64,000 nucleotides of DNA from the NCBI GenBank assembly GCA_020284085.1, contig JACEVL010000423.1:62001-126000 (forward strand), read 5' to 3'. Of this stretch, positions 22,367 to 33,870 are shown one piece after another (the first letter of the stretch is position 1; each line of letters starts with the position of its first letter). Origin of the DNA: Aporrectodea caliginosa. Taxonomy: Eukaryota; Annelida; Clitellata; Crassiclitellata; Lumbricidae. The notes under the pieces are model-generated. The model was given only the letters and a program-made list of their open reading frames with translations, was not told the origin of the DNA and did no database searches. The position numbers and the translations under genes are program-made.

Positions 22367-22879
22367 AAAGTTCGTTAAAGCGCAACTGATGAATTTATGC
22401 GGTGAAGCGAAGACGATAAAAGGGTGTCTAAGGAGAGCATTCCTGAGCGACTTCCTGAGCCATTTTTATCAAGGCTTCGGACTGGTACCAAAAGTTTGAG
22501 CCAACTTTTCCGTTGTGTAGCAACATCTTGTGACTGCCAAGGAGCGTTGACGTTGACCTTACTCAACGACTCAGCATCACCAAATGGATCATATCGTTTG
22601 GATCCAGTGTTTACCGACATCATATGGCAATGATGGCCGTTGAGGTCGATATAAAATATTTTAGGCAATTCTAATTATTCCTCTGGTACAAAACAGCTGA
22701 GGATATTTTGTAGAATTAGTATCCATTATATGTGTGAAACGTTTTGATAAACCGACGATAAAGTTGGTAAACTGTAGCAGCGGAGTTTTTATAAAACTTT
22801 TTATGGGCATTAACCAATAACGTTGGTTAGTTTATGTTTATCGACACTCTTTCAAACATTGGTGTTTATAGTCGCCCTC

Positions 22880-23026
22880 CTCCTGTCTCCAGGTTTTGGA
22901 CTGGCACAGCCAGAATATGGATAGTGGCGGAATTTTAACCGGCGACTATAGACTCAGTTGTTGAATTGATAGCGTTTGAAGAATGCGTGTTAAAGGATGT
23001 CTTAGATGAGCACTGTATTAACTTCT
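22880..23026 (-). repeat. HR2 5' part and HR3
   Basis: ctcctgtctccaggttttgg and ggcggaattttaacc complete the HR2 cut by the arm boundary; ttgaagaatgcgtgttaaag is HR3 in reverse. Confidence 0.5.
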
Positions 23027-23520
23027 TCTATGGCGGAGTAATTTATCCTTTCTTGGTGATTTGAATGTTAACTGTTGGGTTCCCTCAACCGATTGGATTT
23101 CCAAAGGACTGATAACGATTTACTTACTATGGTTTCATTTGAAGAGTCCGTTCATTCATTCATTAATTTCATTCATTCATTCATTGAAAAAATACGAACA
23201 TTTATATAGGGTGCCTCGAAGGTTCCAACTCGAAGACGCTCCCGACCGAACTCCAGCAATAAGAACAGTTTTTAGATTCTTGTAACAGGTGTATGCAGAG
23301 TCCCTAGTTAAATGTACACTCAGATCTGAAGAAAGATTATTCCACGTGGTCGGCCCAACCACTGAAGAAGCACGACATTGCGTATTCGAAGTGCGCGCGT
23401 GGGGTAACAATTTCACATCTAGATGCAGAACGAGGATTTCTTCGTCCAGCCAAACCCGAGCTGAGGCAATGGATCTTCCACAAAAGAGAGTTAGGCAAGG
23501 TAGAGGCATTGACCCAGAGT
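23027..23520 (-). pseudogene. CR1/L2-like LINE C-terminus and 3' tail
   Basis: On the minus strand one frame gives SSVVGPTTWNNLSSDLSV and YKNLKTVLIAGVRS, ending in the tail WNLRGTLYKCSYF before (TGAA)n. The motif GP..WN.L is characteristic of the C-terminus of CR1/L2-like LINE proteins. No RT domain is present. Inverted partner of 18640-19045. Confidence 0.65.
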
Positions 23521-23626
23521 AAAGTCGACATTGACATACTAGGTGGCCACAAAATGGCCAAAACACCTTTAAAACGCTTGCTTCAGATTCCATAAATAAG
23601 GCAACTGCGTTCAATCGCCAGGCATT

Positions 23627-23707
23627 GGTTTCCCAGTTTAACGGCAGCTTATGACAACATTGGCCGTTGCCGCCGACAAAGATTGGTTTTTGGCATATTA
23701 CAGCTAT
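23627..23707 (-). mobile_element. HR1 hairpin retroposon with 13-bp target duplication
   Basis: Exact duplication atcgccaggcatt at 23614-23626 and 23708-23720. Inside is a complete HR1 in reverse with stem CGGCGGC/GCTGCCG. The target is the 3' end of an HR3 copy. Confidence 0.8.
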
Positions 23708-23894
23708 ATCGCCAGGCATTATAACCACTTATCCTTTATATACAGTGTAGTCGAACTTAACGGTCCAGGGCGGCCATAAGATGTCGCTTAAATTGCTTAA
23801 TAACTAATGATAAAATTCTCCTCTTAAACACCTTCAGAACGCTCTCTTCAATCGCTATAACTGACTGAAATGCGTGTAATATGCCAAATTAACA

Positions 23895-24075
23895 GAGCTG
23901 TAATATGCCAAAACTAATCTTTGTCGGCGTCAACGGCCTATGTTGTCATAAGCTGCCGTTAAACTGTGGACACACAATATGCCAAACTATTGAGCTGTAA
24001 TATGCCAAAACTAATCTTTGTCGGCGGCACGGCCTATGTTGTCATAAGCTGTCGTTCAACTGTGGATCCATCCAA
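23895..24075 (+). mobile_element. Two tandem HR1 copies
   Basis: Copies at 23895-23970 and 23992-24075. Sequence aatatgccaaa precedes the first and separates the two, so the first may have inserted into a pre-existing HR1 5' end. The second has one base missing in the loop (ggcacggcc). Confidence 0.65.
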
Positions 24076-24361
24076 TCTCCAGACAATACAGTGTTGCTTT
24101 ACGTTGGTTGATGCCTTGTTCATAATGACAACGGCGCTATTATAGAAGTTATTCAGATTAGATTAGATTAGTGTAAGCTTGATTCAGAATTAGCTCCTTC
24201 TATGAAAGAGACCATCGACAAAAGACGTTATAGAAGTTATTCAGATGTGAATACCAATCATTGCCTGAGATTAATATTTGTGGCGTGGACTTTCGATTGA
24301 TGCCCTGTGAAGACGTGCGCTGTAGAAGTCGAGAATGCATTGCCTGTTGTCCGTCTGCCTC

Positions 24362-24620
24362 TAGTTAGCTACATTGGTAAGAGCGTTGGCTGCGCGTCTC
24401 ATGCGCCTCTGAGAAAGACAGCATGCGGATCGCGGTTCGCTTCCCGATGCTGACTTATTTCAGAGATTTAAATCTCGGGCTAGCACGGTCCTTGCACGGG
24501 GACCTTAAATGGCGTGGCGTCCATTCAAACGGGCGAGCGGTGGTGAAGGATCTCAGCCGATCAATTCATTGCAAAATGAACAGGGTCGAGACCATTATAC
24601 GGTCGCTATAGAAAAACGCG
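24362..24620 (+). mobile_element. tRNA-derived SINE, single copy here
   Basis: tagctacattggtaagagcg (A-box-like), gcggttcgcttcccg (B box), then a body to cactatagaaaaacgcg-like sequence. No second copy in the window, so the family is not confirmed. Confidence 0.5.
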
Positions 24621-24639
24621 AGCATTTACATTTACCTCG

Positions 24640-25200
24640 CTTTTCTTACCTGAACGGACCTTAATTTGTCGTTGTAAAACGAGGTCAGGTAATGCAAGGG
24701 AAGAAGACAAGTAAAGTCAACTTAAGGTAAGGTCAGAGGAGTTCTTATGAAGCAAGGTAATTATTACTAAGTGAATGTCTGGCACTGATGTCCAAGCCGT
24801 AAAGGCAAGATAAACTAAGATAAGTAAGGTAAAAGATTAGTAAAAGCAAGGTAAAGGAATGTTATTAATGGCAAGGTAATGAAAGGTACAGAAAGCTAAG
24901 TCTACCTTATTAATGATAAGTCACGGTAAGATAATGTCTCAAGGTAAGGTATGGTATGGACGTCGATGCCATGGTCACTCTTGCAGAAAACTGGACGACG
25001 GTTCCAGCCCAGCATCGATGCAAATTAGCGTCAAAGCAGGCCACTAGGTGCGTTCATTATAGGAAATATTAGTATGCAAAGATAGCAAAGGTAACAAAGT
25101 AAAACGGACAAAGGTAACACAGAGGTAAGAATGGTAAATTGATTAAGGTGACCCAACGGTGACGCAGAGATGAAAATATGAATTGATAAAGTGTCGTTGT
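24640..25200. repeat. AGGTAA-rich repeat, second copy
   Basis: cttacctgaacggaccttaa at the start matches about 3985 in the same orientation; the core gccatggtcactcttgcag to gcaaattagcgtcaaagcag matches 3620-3720 in reverse. So the parts are rearranged between copies. Confidence 0.5.
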
Positions 25201-26094
25201 AAGGTACTTAAGGCGTTTTACGTTGTCTCCATAACTTGTGTTTCCACCACTGGATGAAATTAATGATCGAAATACTAGGTAATACCTTGACTGTCTTTCA
25301 TACAACTCCATCAACAACCACCAGTTTGACGACGACGAGCCATTTTGTGGAGCAACTACACAGCAGTGCCCGGCACCCGCTACTAAAGGCTTATAAAGAA
25401 TACGAATAATTTGAGTAAAAAATCTAAGGGTCCACAATTATAAAGGAGAATACTTCGTAATAAGCCAATTCCCAGATATCTACATGAATTCATTTTAATT
25501 ATTATAGACTATAGCTTCAACCACGGATTCGCGTCTAAGCGATCGTCAGTCTTGCGTCGTGGGGACATCGACATCGCCCTCATATCACCCGAGGGCACGC
25601 GGTCGACCCTCCTATGTCGAGGGTCACGGGAGATGTCCACTGAAGGGTTAAACATTTGATGACGACGCACAGTTGGGGAGAGGCAGCGGACGGACTGTGG
25701 AGATGGAGATACGGAATGGGACCAACGTATGTGAGTTCATTTTACGCGGATCTAAGCGAAGCTAATCTGTTGTATAAACATTGAAACTTATCTTACACAG
25801 CGTCGTTAAACTGCGCAAAATTATGTGAAAGAAGATCTCAGTCACTGCCGTATCCTCGGTTGGTGACAGTCCGAAGCCTTCGTAAAGGAGGAGGGCGATG
25901 CTAAATATCTCTTGTTTGACAGAAATAACCCTACCGATGCAAAATGTATAATTAGAATATAGGTAAATGAGAAGTCTAAGTAATAGACATTAATACAATG
26001 CTCGTCTTAGACACCTTTAAAAAGCTTCCTTCAGTCGCTAAAAACACAGTCATGCGATGATATCTGTAATGCGATCAATTTACCATTTACAGTC
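25200..26094 (+). other. Unassigned stretch, then HR2 and HR3
   Basis: 25200-25790 shows nothing I recognise. 25795-25910 is HR2-like (two overlapping pieces; gtaaaggaggagggcgatgc). 25995-26060 is HR3 (ctcgtcttagacaccttt). A 20-bp direct repeat, acagtcatgcgatgatatct, lies at 26046-26065 and 26089-26108, at the 5' junction of the LINE. Confidence 0.5.
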
Positions 26095-27899
26095 ATGCGA
26101 TGATATCTCCTTTACTTTTTCTAATTATGATTAATGACATACCCTCTGGTTTGGATAATGGCGTTGAAATGACATTGTTCGCAGATGATAGCTCCAAATA
26201 TACAGGACATCGCATCATTAAACAATTAGAAATAAAGATTCAAAATTCTTTAAATGCCATTGATAAATGGTGTCATGAAAATGGTTTTAAACTATCAAAT
26301 AGTAAGACAGTAGGAGTATTATTTACTAAAAAACGTAATGTGCCAAAAATTCGCATTAAAATAGGAACTGAACTTATAAAAATTGATAAAACAGCTAAAT
26401 TCCTTGGAGTTATTTTTGATAATAAGTTATCTTGGAAACCACATATAGAATATATTATAAATAAATGTAAAAAGCGTATGAACTTAATGAGAGCAATTTC
26501 GGGTTTACAATGGGGCGCTTCAAAGAAAGCACTTCTCAATATATATAGAGCCTTAATTCGATCTGTTATCGAGTATGGAGATGTAGTCTATGCTTCTGCC
26601 GCTAAGAATCACTTAAATAAATTAGTATCTATTCAAACTGAAGCACTTAAACTCTGCTGTGGCGCTGCTAAAGGAACTGCTGCTGTAGCTCTTCAGAATG
26701 AATGTGGTGAACCTCCCTTGCATTTAAGAAACTTGCAGAACTCACTTAAACTAGGAGCTAAAGTCATTGGAAACCCTAATCATCCAATGAGAACAATCTT
26801 TCAACCTCACTGGACTAATGAATTTAAAACTAGAGATAATAAAAATCTATCTACATATCAACGTACACTTGATTTCTTTTCCTCCTTTGACATTCCTTAT
26901 AAGGCTCCTTCTTTTCCTTCAGATCCTCCTTGGCTCAATGAGAGCATTCATGTTGACATTGGCCTCCATAAATCAATTAGTAAAAAGGATGATAATCCTA
27001 TATTTTTAAAACTGCTTACACAGGATTACATGAGTAAATATAATTCCTATACTCATGTATATACAGATGGTTCTAAGGCAGATAGCTTAGTTGCTGCGGC
27101 CTACACTGTACCTAGCTTAGACATAGATATAAAGTTGCGTCTTTGTGATAATTCCAGTATATATGCTGCTGAATTGACTGCTATAAAAGAAGCATTTACC
27201 TGGATTGTAGATAATGAAAACCAGGAACTTAAACATTTTGCTATATTTTCTGATTCTTTAAGTGCGCTTAATTCTCTAAAAAAATCCTTTTCTAAGTCCA
27301 GACCCACTTTATTGCAAGATACGATAAGAATATTTAATCAAATAAAGATGAGTGAGGTACATTTGATATGGATCCCTAGTCATGTAGGTATACTGGGTAA
27401 TGAAAGAGCTGATTTATTGGCAGGGCAATCATTGGAGCTACCCATAATTAACTCAACAGATTATCTAGAATTACAAGAAGTATTTTCAATAATTAAATCG
27501 TATATAATCTCTAAATGGCAGAAGGAATATGATAATGATATCAAGGGTCTTCAGTATAAGAGCATTTGTCCTGTTGTAGATACAAGCAATAAATTTCTGG
27601 ATTTTAGTAGAAAAAAAGATGTACAAATCTCCAGACTAAGATTTGGAAAGGTAAACCTTAACGAAAGACTTTTTCTAATGAAGAAGCACGAAAATGGATT
27701 ATGCACTTCTTGTAAAGTCAAAGAAAATATAACTCATCTATTGTTGCACTGTAACAAAGAAAATATCTCGAATATATTAACAGATAAATGTAAAGTATTC
27801 AAGTTAGAATTTAATATTAGGACCTTGCTTGGTGTGGGCTGCTTGCAAAGTGAAGTCTTTAGGCTGGTGAACCTTATCGGTAAGGGAAGGGATTTTTAG
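26095..27899 (+). mobile_element. 5'-truncated LINE: RT end, RNase H and CCHC tail
   Basis: An open frame of 599 codons from 26100. It starts within the reverse transcriptase (SPLLFLIMINDIPSG, then LFADDSS with the catalytic Asp pair at residues 29-30). GFKLSNSKT and KFLGVIFD follow. RNase H begins YTDGSKA (Asp322), with AAELTAIKEA (Glu358), FSDSLSAL and NERADLLA (Asp438). A CTSC...HLLLHC finger is at residues 535-552. This order fits I-type LINEs. No frameshift, so the insertion is fairly young. The endonuclease and gag-like ORF are missing by 5' truncation. More AT-rich than its surroundings. Confidence 0.9.
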
Positions 27900-28600
27900 G
27901 TTGTAATGTTTATAATGTCAGTGGACGTTGATGGGTTAGTTTTGCCCTTGTGTAGTCATTTTGTTAGGGTGTAAAATGTGAATGATTTATAAGTTTGTTA
28001 TTTTGAAGCCATTTGTATATATTATACTAATATTGCTTGTTTGTAATGATTGATTACCTATGTAAACATTTATAAGTAAACTAAGAATTTAATGTCAAAA
28101 TAACATATATAATAAGATTTAATAACCATTAAACTGATATTAAAAATTAAAAGTGAAAGATTGAGAATCTCATGTCAGATTGCAGTGCTCTTTTCTGTTC
28201 GTGTCTTTATCGTGTGGTGGGGAGCTATCGTTTTCAATGAATGCCTATAGATGCATGTATTTTAATTATAATGTCTGGTTGCATTTAGTGAAAAAAAAAA
28301 GTTTGAAAATTAAAAATTAAAATATAAAGTTCATATCATAATTTCAGGTTTTGTAAACTTCATAATTACAGGTTTTTATAAACTTGAAATCAATGCTGTT
28401 ATATCATTGAATAGCTGGATTGGAAATCTCGTGTACATTGTTGCTGTTTATCAGGAATCTTTTCATTTTACATTAAAAAAATTTATGTGTGATAATTGCT
28501 GCAAAACAGTGTATAATTTTCCTGAGGGACCATCTTACAGTGTGTTATCTTATGCAAGTAACATTGACATTAATATCTGAACTATAATATTGTGCTGCTA
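27900..28600 (+). other. LINE 3' untranslated region and AT-rich flank
   Basis: Strongly AT-rich. The LINE end is not sharply visible; an A-rich patch (gtgaaaaaaaaaag at 28288) and aaattaaaaattaaaat near 28305-28320 are candidates for its tail. Confidence 0.4.
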
Positions 28601-28860
28601 AACGATGAATATTAGTGACATTGTAAAGTACTGTTTAGATGCCTTTAACTCTATCAATTTTGTTTCAACTGTATTGTACATAATCTTGAATTGTCGTCAA
28701 CGGCCTTTGATGTCATATGACGACGTTAAACTACGGAATAAAAAAAAAAATATCTGTAATATGCCAAAAATAATCTTTGTCGGCTGCACTGTATATGTTT
28801 TAAATTGTCGTCAACGGCCTTTGATGTCATATGACGACGTTAAACCTTGTTTTAAAAATA
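28600..28860 (+). mobile_element. HR1b element and HR1/HR1b chimera
   Basis: HR1b at 28600-28735 has the paired stem GTCGTCA/TGACGAC. From 28752 an HR1 leader (ctgtaatatgccaaaaataa, ctttgtcggc) runs straight into a second HR1b body (tgcactgtatatgttttaaa, gtcgtcaacggcc) to 28850. The join falls exactly at the start of the HR1 hairpin. Confidence 0.65.
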
Positions 28861-28884
28861 TATCATTTTTATCTGAACCTAAAC

Positions 28885-29736
28885 CAGAGGTTTTCAAACT
28901 GTGGTACGCGTACCCATGGGGGTACGCCAGATGTCGCTAAGGAGTACGCGAAAAAATAAAAATTAAAATTTTATATAAGCTTTTGAACTTCATATCCTTC
29001 TTTCTTTCATTAGCTATTTTCCCTCTTTTTTCTTCTATGTGAGAAGTTGCGGTCTGTCAACTTTCTATTTTCAATAAACGAAATTATATATTCTACGTCC
29101 ACCGTTCGCTTTATTTTCTGTACATTTCCATGAGTTTAGCCCATCGGAAGTAGTGTTGCCGGATGATTTTTCATTCCAGGACAGAGACCAGTTTGTTGAA
29201 CTATCATGCTATGGTGGATTGAAGAACGAATTCAAGAAAGACATGTTGTGTGATTTTTGGCTGAAACGAAGAGCTGAATATGAATTAATTTCTCACCGAA
29301 CTTTACAATTTTTTATTCCTTTCAGCGCGTCATATCTGTGTGAAACATATTTTTCAGCTATTCTTGCGATCAAGAACAAATACAGAACAAAGCTTGAACT
29401 CGAACCAGAGTTGCGTTTGAAATTGACAGACATTGAACCAGGTATTGTAACTCTGTGCTTGTCAAAACAAGCCCATTGCTCACATTAACACTTTCTTATA
29501 ATGATTTTATTTTTCCTTTTTGTTGATATGACTACATTCTTAAGTAAAAAATTATATCACTTTAAAAATGTTCTACCTATGACTAATACCCGGCTTGCAC
29601 CAATGATTAAAATGAGTTGTTAATTGCAAGGGGACTTCACGCTCGCATGTTGTTTCTGATCTGACCTTGTTGGGGTACGCCAAAATTCATTTTTTTTACC
29701 TGGGGGTACAATAAAAATAAAGTTTGAAAACCGCTG
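28885..29736 (+). mobile_element. Deleted hAT transposon with exact 8-bp target duplication
   Basis: Ends CAGAGGTTTTCAAACTGTGG and (reverse) CAGCGGTTTTCAAACTTTA; flanks acctaaac at 28877-28884 and 29737-29744 are identical. Subterminal gggggtacgcc-type motifs occur at both ends. Only the 3' end of the transposase remains, so this is an internal-deletion copy. Confidence 0.85.
29153..29488 (+). pseudogene. hAT transposase C-terminal fragment (ZBED5/FAM200-like)
   Basis: A 111-codon frame: FWLKRRAEYELISHRTL, then FFIPFSASYLCETYFSAI (hAT dimerisation region) and KNKYRTKLELEPELRLKL. Such C-termini are found in ZBED5/FAM200-type hAT proteins. BED finger and catalytic core are absent. It is open to its stop but lacks most of the protein. 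Confidence 0.75.
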
Positions 29737-29791
29737 ACCTAAACCTTAGCCCTTTTTCAAATTGCTTCCACGCCATAGACTGCATCTCTGT

Positions 29792-31782
29792 GAGGGCGAC
29801 TATAAACACCAATGTTTGAAAGAGTGTCGATAAACATAAACTAACCAACGTTATTGGTTAATGCCCATAAAAAGTTTTATAAAAACTCCGCTGCTACAGT
29901 TTACCAACTTTATCGTCGGTTTATCAAAACGTTTCACACATATAATGGATACTAATTCTACAAAATATCCTCAGCTGTTTTGTACCAGAGGAATAATTAG
30001 AATTGCCTAAAATATTTTATATCGACCTCAACGGCCATCATTGCCATATGATGTCGGTAAACACTGGATCCAAACGATATGATCCATTTGGTGATGCTGA
30101 GTCGTTGAGTAAGGTCAACGTCAACGCTCCTTGGCAGTCACAAGATGTTGCTACACAACGGAAAAGTTGGCTCAAACTTTTGGTACCAGTCCGAAGCCTT
30201 GATAAAAATGGCTCAGGAAGTCGCTAGATGAAATTAAACACTTGACAATGCTCTCCTTAGACACCCTTTTATCGTCTTCGCTTCACCGCATAAATTCATC
30301 AGTTGCGCTTTAACGAACTTTAGCTGTAATATGCCAAACTAATCTTTGTCGACAGCAACGGCCTATGTTGTCCTAAGCTGTCGTTAAACTGTGGATCCAT
30401 CCATCTATCGCAAGATGCAACGAAACTCAACCGTTAATGTCTAATTCGACGTTATTAAAAACCCAAACATTATTGGTGCAATCTATTTTATTTGGGTATG
30501 TTGGAAAGGTACGTATCTCCAACGTATGCGTTGTGAGCTATGGTGGAGTGGTTAGAGTGCTAAAATTTCAACCGAGAGATCGAGAGTTCAAATCTGCAGC
30601 ATTGCAGAAAGATCCTTAGTTTTTTGTCTGTAGCGTATTCATTTGTCTTCCTGGAAGAGAAACAAAGATACCATTCTTTAGAGGGAATGAAGGGCTTCAT
30701 TTGCATACCTACATCTTTGTCTTTTGAATACCGGAAGTGATCAAAATAAATAATAATACGCGTAATCAGTGTGAAAATGGCCGAATACAGCATTACAACG
30801 TAAACCGATATATATGTATGGATATATATGTATGGATGTACATTTATACTATATAAACATGTGTAGGGATGATTTTGTGTATCTTTTATACATAGATTAG
30901 TTTCAAAACACACATAATCTTATATTTGTTTATCCAAAAAGTACAAAATGTACGCAATAATATACAATATTGCTAATTAATGGGTTCCGTTGTTAAAAGT
31001 GATGTAATTTCGAGGTGCATTCACATAATGTACAACTAAATATACCATTCTGTGCAGAAATGAATGCTGAATCCATTGCTATATTACAAGTTATGATATG
31101 TGAAACCAAACACGAAATCCAGGGGGTGGTAACCCCCTTGGTAGTCCGTGTTACAAAAAAAGCTTGGTAGCCCTAGGGTTAAATAACGGCATCAAATGAT
31201 ACCAGTCCTAAGCCTAGGAGGAGGGCGACGTTAAACACCCTTATTACGACACACCATCGTTAATCAGAAACTACGAACTGTTTTTACGTCTTAGCAATGC
31301 CTTCAGATACTATAAATTCAGACAATGCGTTTTAAAGGCAGTCTAACCCTTGATTAAACAGAAGAGCGACGTTGGACACCTTTATTTTGACAGATCATCA
31401 TTAATCAGAAAGTGTTTTTACGTCTTAGCAATGCCTTCAGATACTATAAATTCAGGCAATGCGGTTTAAAGGCAGTCCTAAACCTTGATTAAAGAGAAGG
31501 GCGACGTTGGACACCTTTATTTTGACAGATCATCGTTAAACAGAAACTTTGAAATGTTTCACCTCTTAGCAACCTTTAAAACGTTGCCTTCAGATGCTAT
31601 ATATTCAGCCAATGCGTTTTATCGCTAGATTTTCGCATAGGATCAGGATGACGTTAACGGCCCATGGCGGCCATAAGCTGTTGATAAGCAACGGGAAAAA
31701 GCAAACATGCAACTCCCTACAACCTAGCCCATAATAATATCTCTTCACCATCCAGCAAGCCCAATGTACCAGATCATCCTCC
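29792..31782 (-). repeat. Right arm of the 2-kb inverted repeat
   Basis: Reverse complement of 20900-22879. It starts abruptly inside an HR2 (gagggcgac at 29792) and ends at ccagatcatcctcc (31782), after which sequences differ. Carries the mirror copies of HR1 (30322), the SINE head (30430-30605), the piggyBac-type end and the HR chain (31195-31620). Confidence 0.9.
30322..30404 (+). mobile_element. HR1 hairpin retroposon (inside right arm)
   Basis: Mirror of 22290-22366; stem CGACAGC/GCTGTCG fully paired, loop aacggcctatgttgtcctaa, tail atccatccatc. Confidence 0.7.
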
Positions 31783-32220
31783 GTTCTAACTCTTTCTCGA
31801 CCTCTGGTCACTACTCATCTAGAGTTTTCCAACCGAGCAATATCCAACACGGCATCACGTCTCTGGGACGATCTACTTCCTGAATTCCGCACTTTTTGGT
31901 TCCTCCACCATCATAGCCAATCATCCATCATCATCTGCCTCAAGCTCCTCTATTCATCACCTCAAAGGCTTTCCACTTGAAACTAAAGTCTCTCCTTTTC
32001 AAGAACTCTTATCCTGACTCATCTGATCCTGTAGCCTCCAATACTTGACCTAAACGACACCTACCTTAACATCTGCTGTACCCCTTCTGATCCTCTGGAA
32101 ACCGGACTCGGACCTCCGTCGGACTTCTCTTTTGGACAACCCCTCTGACTAGACGCAGCGCTCGTGAATAAGCTGGTGCCCTGCGCTTGGCTTTCAAGTG
32201 GCGGTTTAGAAGTTTGGAGA
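31783..32220 (+). pseudogene. Decayed LINE C-terminus and 3' tail
   Basis: One frame gives NTASRLWDDLLPEFRT, and further on FHLKLKSLLFKNSYP after frame changes; this is the W..LP...R then LK.LLF pattern of CR1-like C-termini. Ends in gaataagctggtgccctgcg and gagattacgattacgattc, a tail seen also near 8530 and 39310. Confidence 0.55.
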
Positions 32221-32239
32221 TTACGATTACGATTCACCT

Positions 32240-33040
32240 TGACCTTGTGCTGTCAGTGAACTACCAGTCCTAATTTCCTTCTGGATCAAAGAGAAGTTGT
32301 TTCATGTATCTCGTCCATCCACTTTTTCCTTGGTCGTCCTTGTTTCTCCTTCCCTTATGATTTCCTTTTCCAACACAGCAACTTTGCTCTTCGGTTTGTT
32401 GTTTGTTAAAGTCCACCTGGAAAGAGAAGGGCGACGTCAGACGCCTTCATTATGAAACACAGCATCGTTAAACAGAAACTAATTCTCGACTTCCATTGAA
32501 GCGACCATCCATTGATTGAGGTCTTGTGTATTATGATACGGGCGCAATAGACGTCATTACATTAGAAGGATGATAATGCAGAAGTGGATAAGGTGTGAAG
32601 TTCTTTTTGTCCATTTTTAGACTGAGCTCCGTACTTTTTCATACCGTTAGCAAGCATGACTTCATTCCAGTGGTAAACAAATTATCATACCCGATTTGGG
32701 TAAGGATTATGAATGAAATGAAATTAAAAACTTATATTGCGCCGGTGTCTAATGCGTCGTCAAACCACGTGTAAATAAAAAGAAACTCCCGACCACTGCC
32801 GAACACTCGGGTGGTGCCAGTCTGAAGTCTGGATAAAGGAGGGTGATGGTGATTATCTCTCTTATCTATCTTATCGTCTGTGCACAGAAACTAGAGCTAC
32901 CGCTGAAAAAAAATATTTAATTAATATTTTAATTAGAAATTACGTTATTCAGAGATTCACACAATGGGTCTTGACAGCCACAGGATGTCGCTAAACAACG
33001 GATAATACAGTATTCGCTATAAATTCATCAAATGCGTTTA
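32240..33040 (+). repeat. HR2/HR3 modules with unassigned sequence
   Basis: HR2-like at 32420-32480 (gaagggcgacgtcagacgcc) and 32805-32885; an HR hairpin 3' half at 32985-33000 (ggatgtcgctaaacaac) and HR3 remnants to 33050. 32240-32400 is unassigned. Confidence 0.45.
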
Positions 33041-33053
33041 ATTGCTAGGGCAA

Positions 33054-33209
33054 TTAATTATTTAACTCCGCCACTGCACGTCCGTGCCCTATAGTGCCAG
33101 TCAGTGCCCTAAGCCTTGATGAAGGAGGAGGGCGACGCTAGTTCTAGGGCCTATTCATCACACGATGTCGTTAAACTAAAACTACTAGGCTACCACTAAT
33201 AATAATATT
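33054..33209 (+). mobile_element. HR2 hairpin retroposon with 13-bp target duplication
   Basis: Flanks attgctagggcaa (33041-33053) and attgctagtgcaa (33210-33222), 12 of 13 identical. Includes gccctaagccttgatgaagg, aggagggcgacgctag, gatgtcgttaaactaaaact and a tail actactaggctacc. The target lies at the end of an HR3 (gcgtttaattgctag). Confidence 0.7.
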
Positions 33210-33222
33210 ATTGCTAGTGCAA

Positions 33223-33870
33223 CTCCCAGTCTTTCATAAGTCGTAAGGTACATGTAGGCCTAAGGCCGACGCTAACGGTCCTTGTTGGTCACAAAATGGT
33301 GATGAACAATGAAAAGCACCTACCATCGGGTGGTGCCAGTCTGAAGCCTCACTACCAAAAATTATTAAAATTGGTGGAAATTTGACGACGTTCTGACTGA
33401 AACAATTTTGCAGTTTATTTTGAGACACGGTGTATAATGGAAATACCGTGCTCCTCTTAAGACACCTTTAGCCCAGTGGCGGCGCCAGACACTTTTGTAA
33501 CCAGGGCATAGCCAGGGCAGTCATACAAGTAGCCAGTGTAGAGGTGATTTATGGCAAGGTGGCAGCGCGAACTTATATGGTCACCACAGAAACACACACA
33601 CGCACACACACAGTGGCGTCTAACCCCCCTCCCACCTGGAATTGGAGAATAAACCCTCAAAATTCTGGCCGAGTAATATATAAGACACTCAGAAGTCACT
33701 CTCACATGTAATTGTAAAGTAATAAACATCAGCATAGTCCATTACAAAAGTTACTATGTACACGCAGCAACTAAAATAAGAAGTTATTATACTGTAAATG
33801 TCCATTAATAATGTGTTCTGACCAGTAGCGACTACAGACTAAATCAATAAATTTCACAGTTAACAAAGCA
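33223..33870. other. HR hairpin and unassigned sequence
   Basis: A hairpin-like piece at 33265-33310 (gccgacgctaacggtccttg). At 33474 cagtggcggcgccagac and at 33610 cagtggcgtctaac look like hAT-type ends in the same orientation, but no pair is found. (CA)-rich at 33590-33612. No gene. Confidence 0.35.

Larger units (their letters stand above)
20900..22879 (+). repeat. Left arm of a 2-kb near-identical inverted repeat
   Basis: Matches the reverse complement of 29792-31782 over its whole length. A 117-codon open frame inside (21775-22128) is identical in both arms; differences seen are few (aa/gg near 20954, small changes near 21540). The arm contains HR modules (21070-21490), a piggyBac-type end (21500), a tRNA-like SINE head (22075-22150), an HR1 (22290) and an HR1c (22600-22690). 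The inner boundary falls inside an HR2. Confidence 0.9.

Noticed and set aside
33474..33625. hAT MITE between two cagtggcg motifs
   Set aside because: The two motifs point the same way, not inverted, and no 8-bp duplication is seen.
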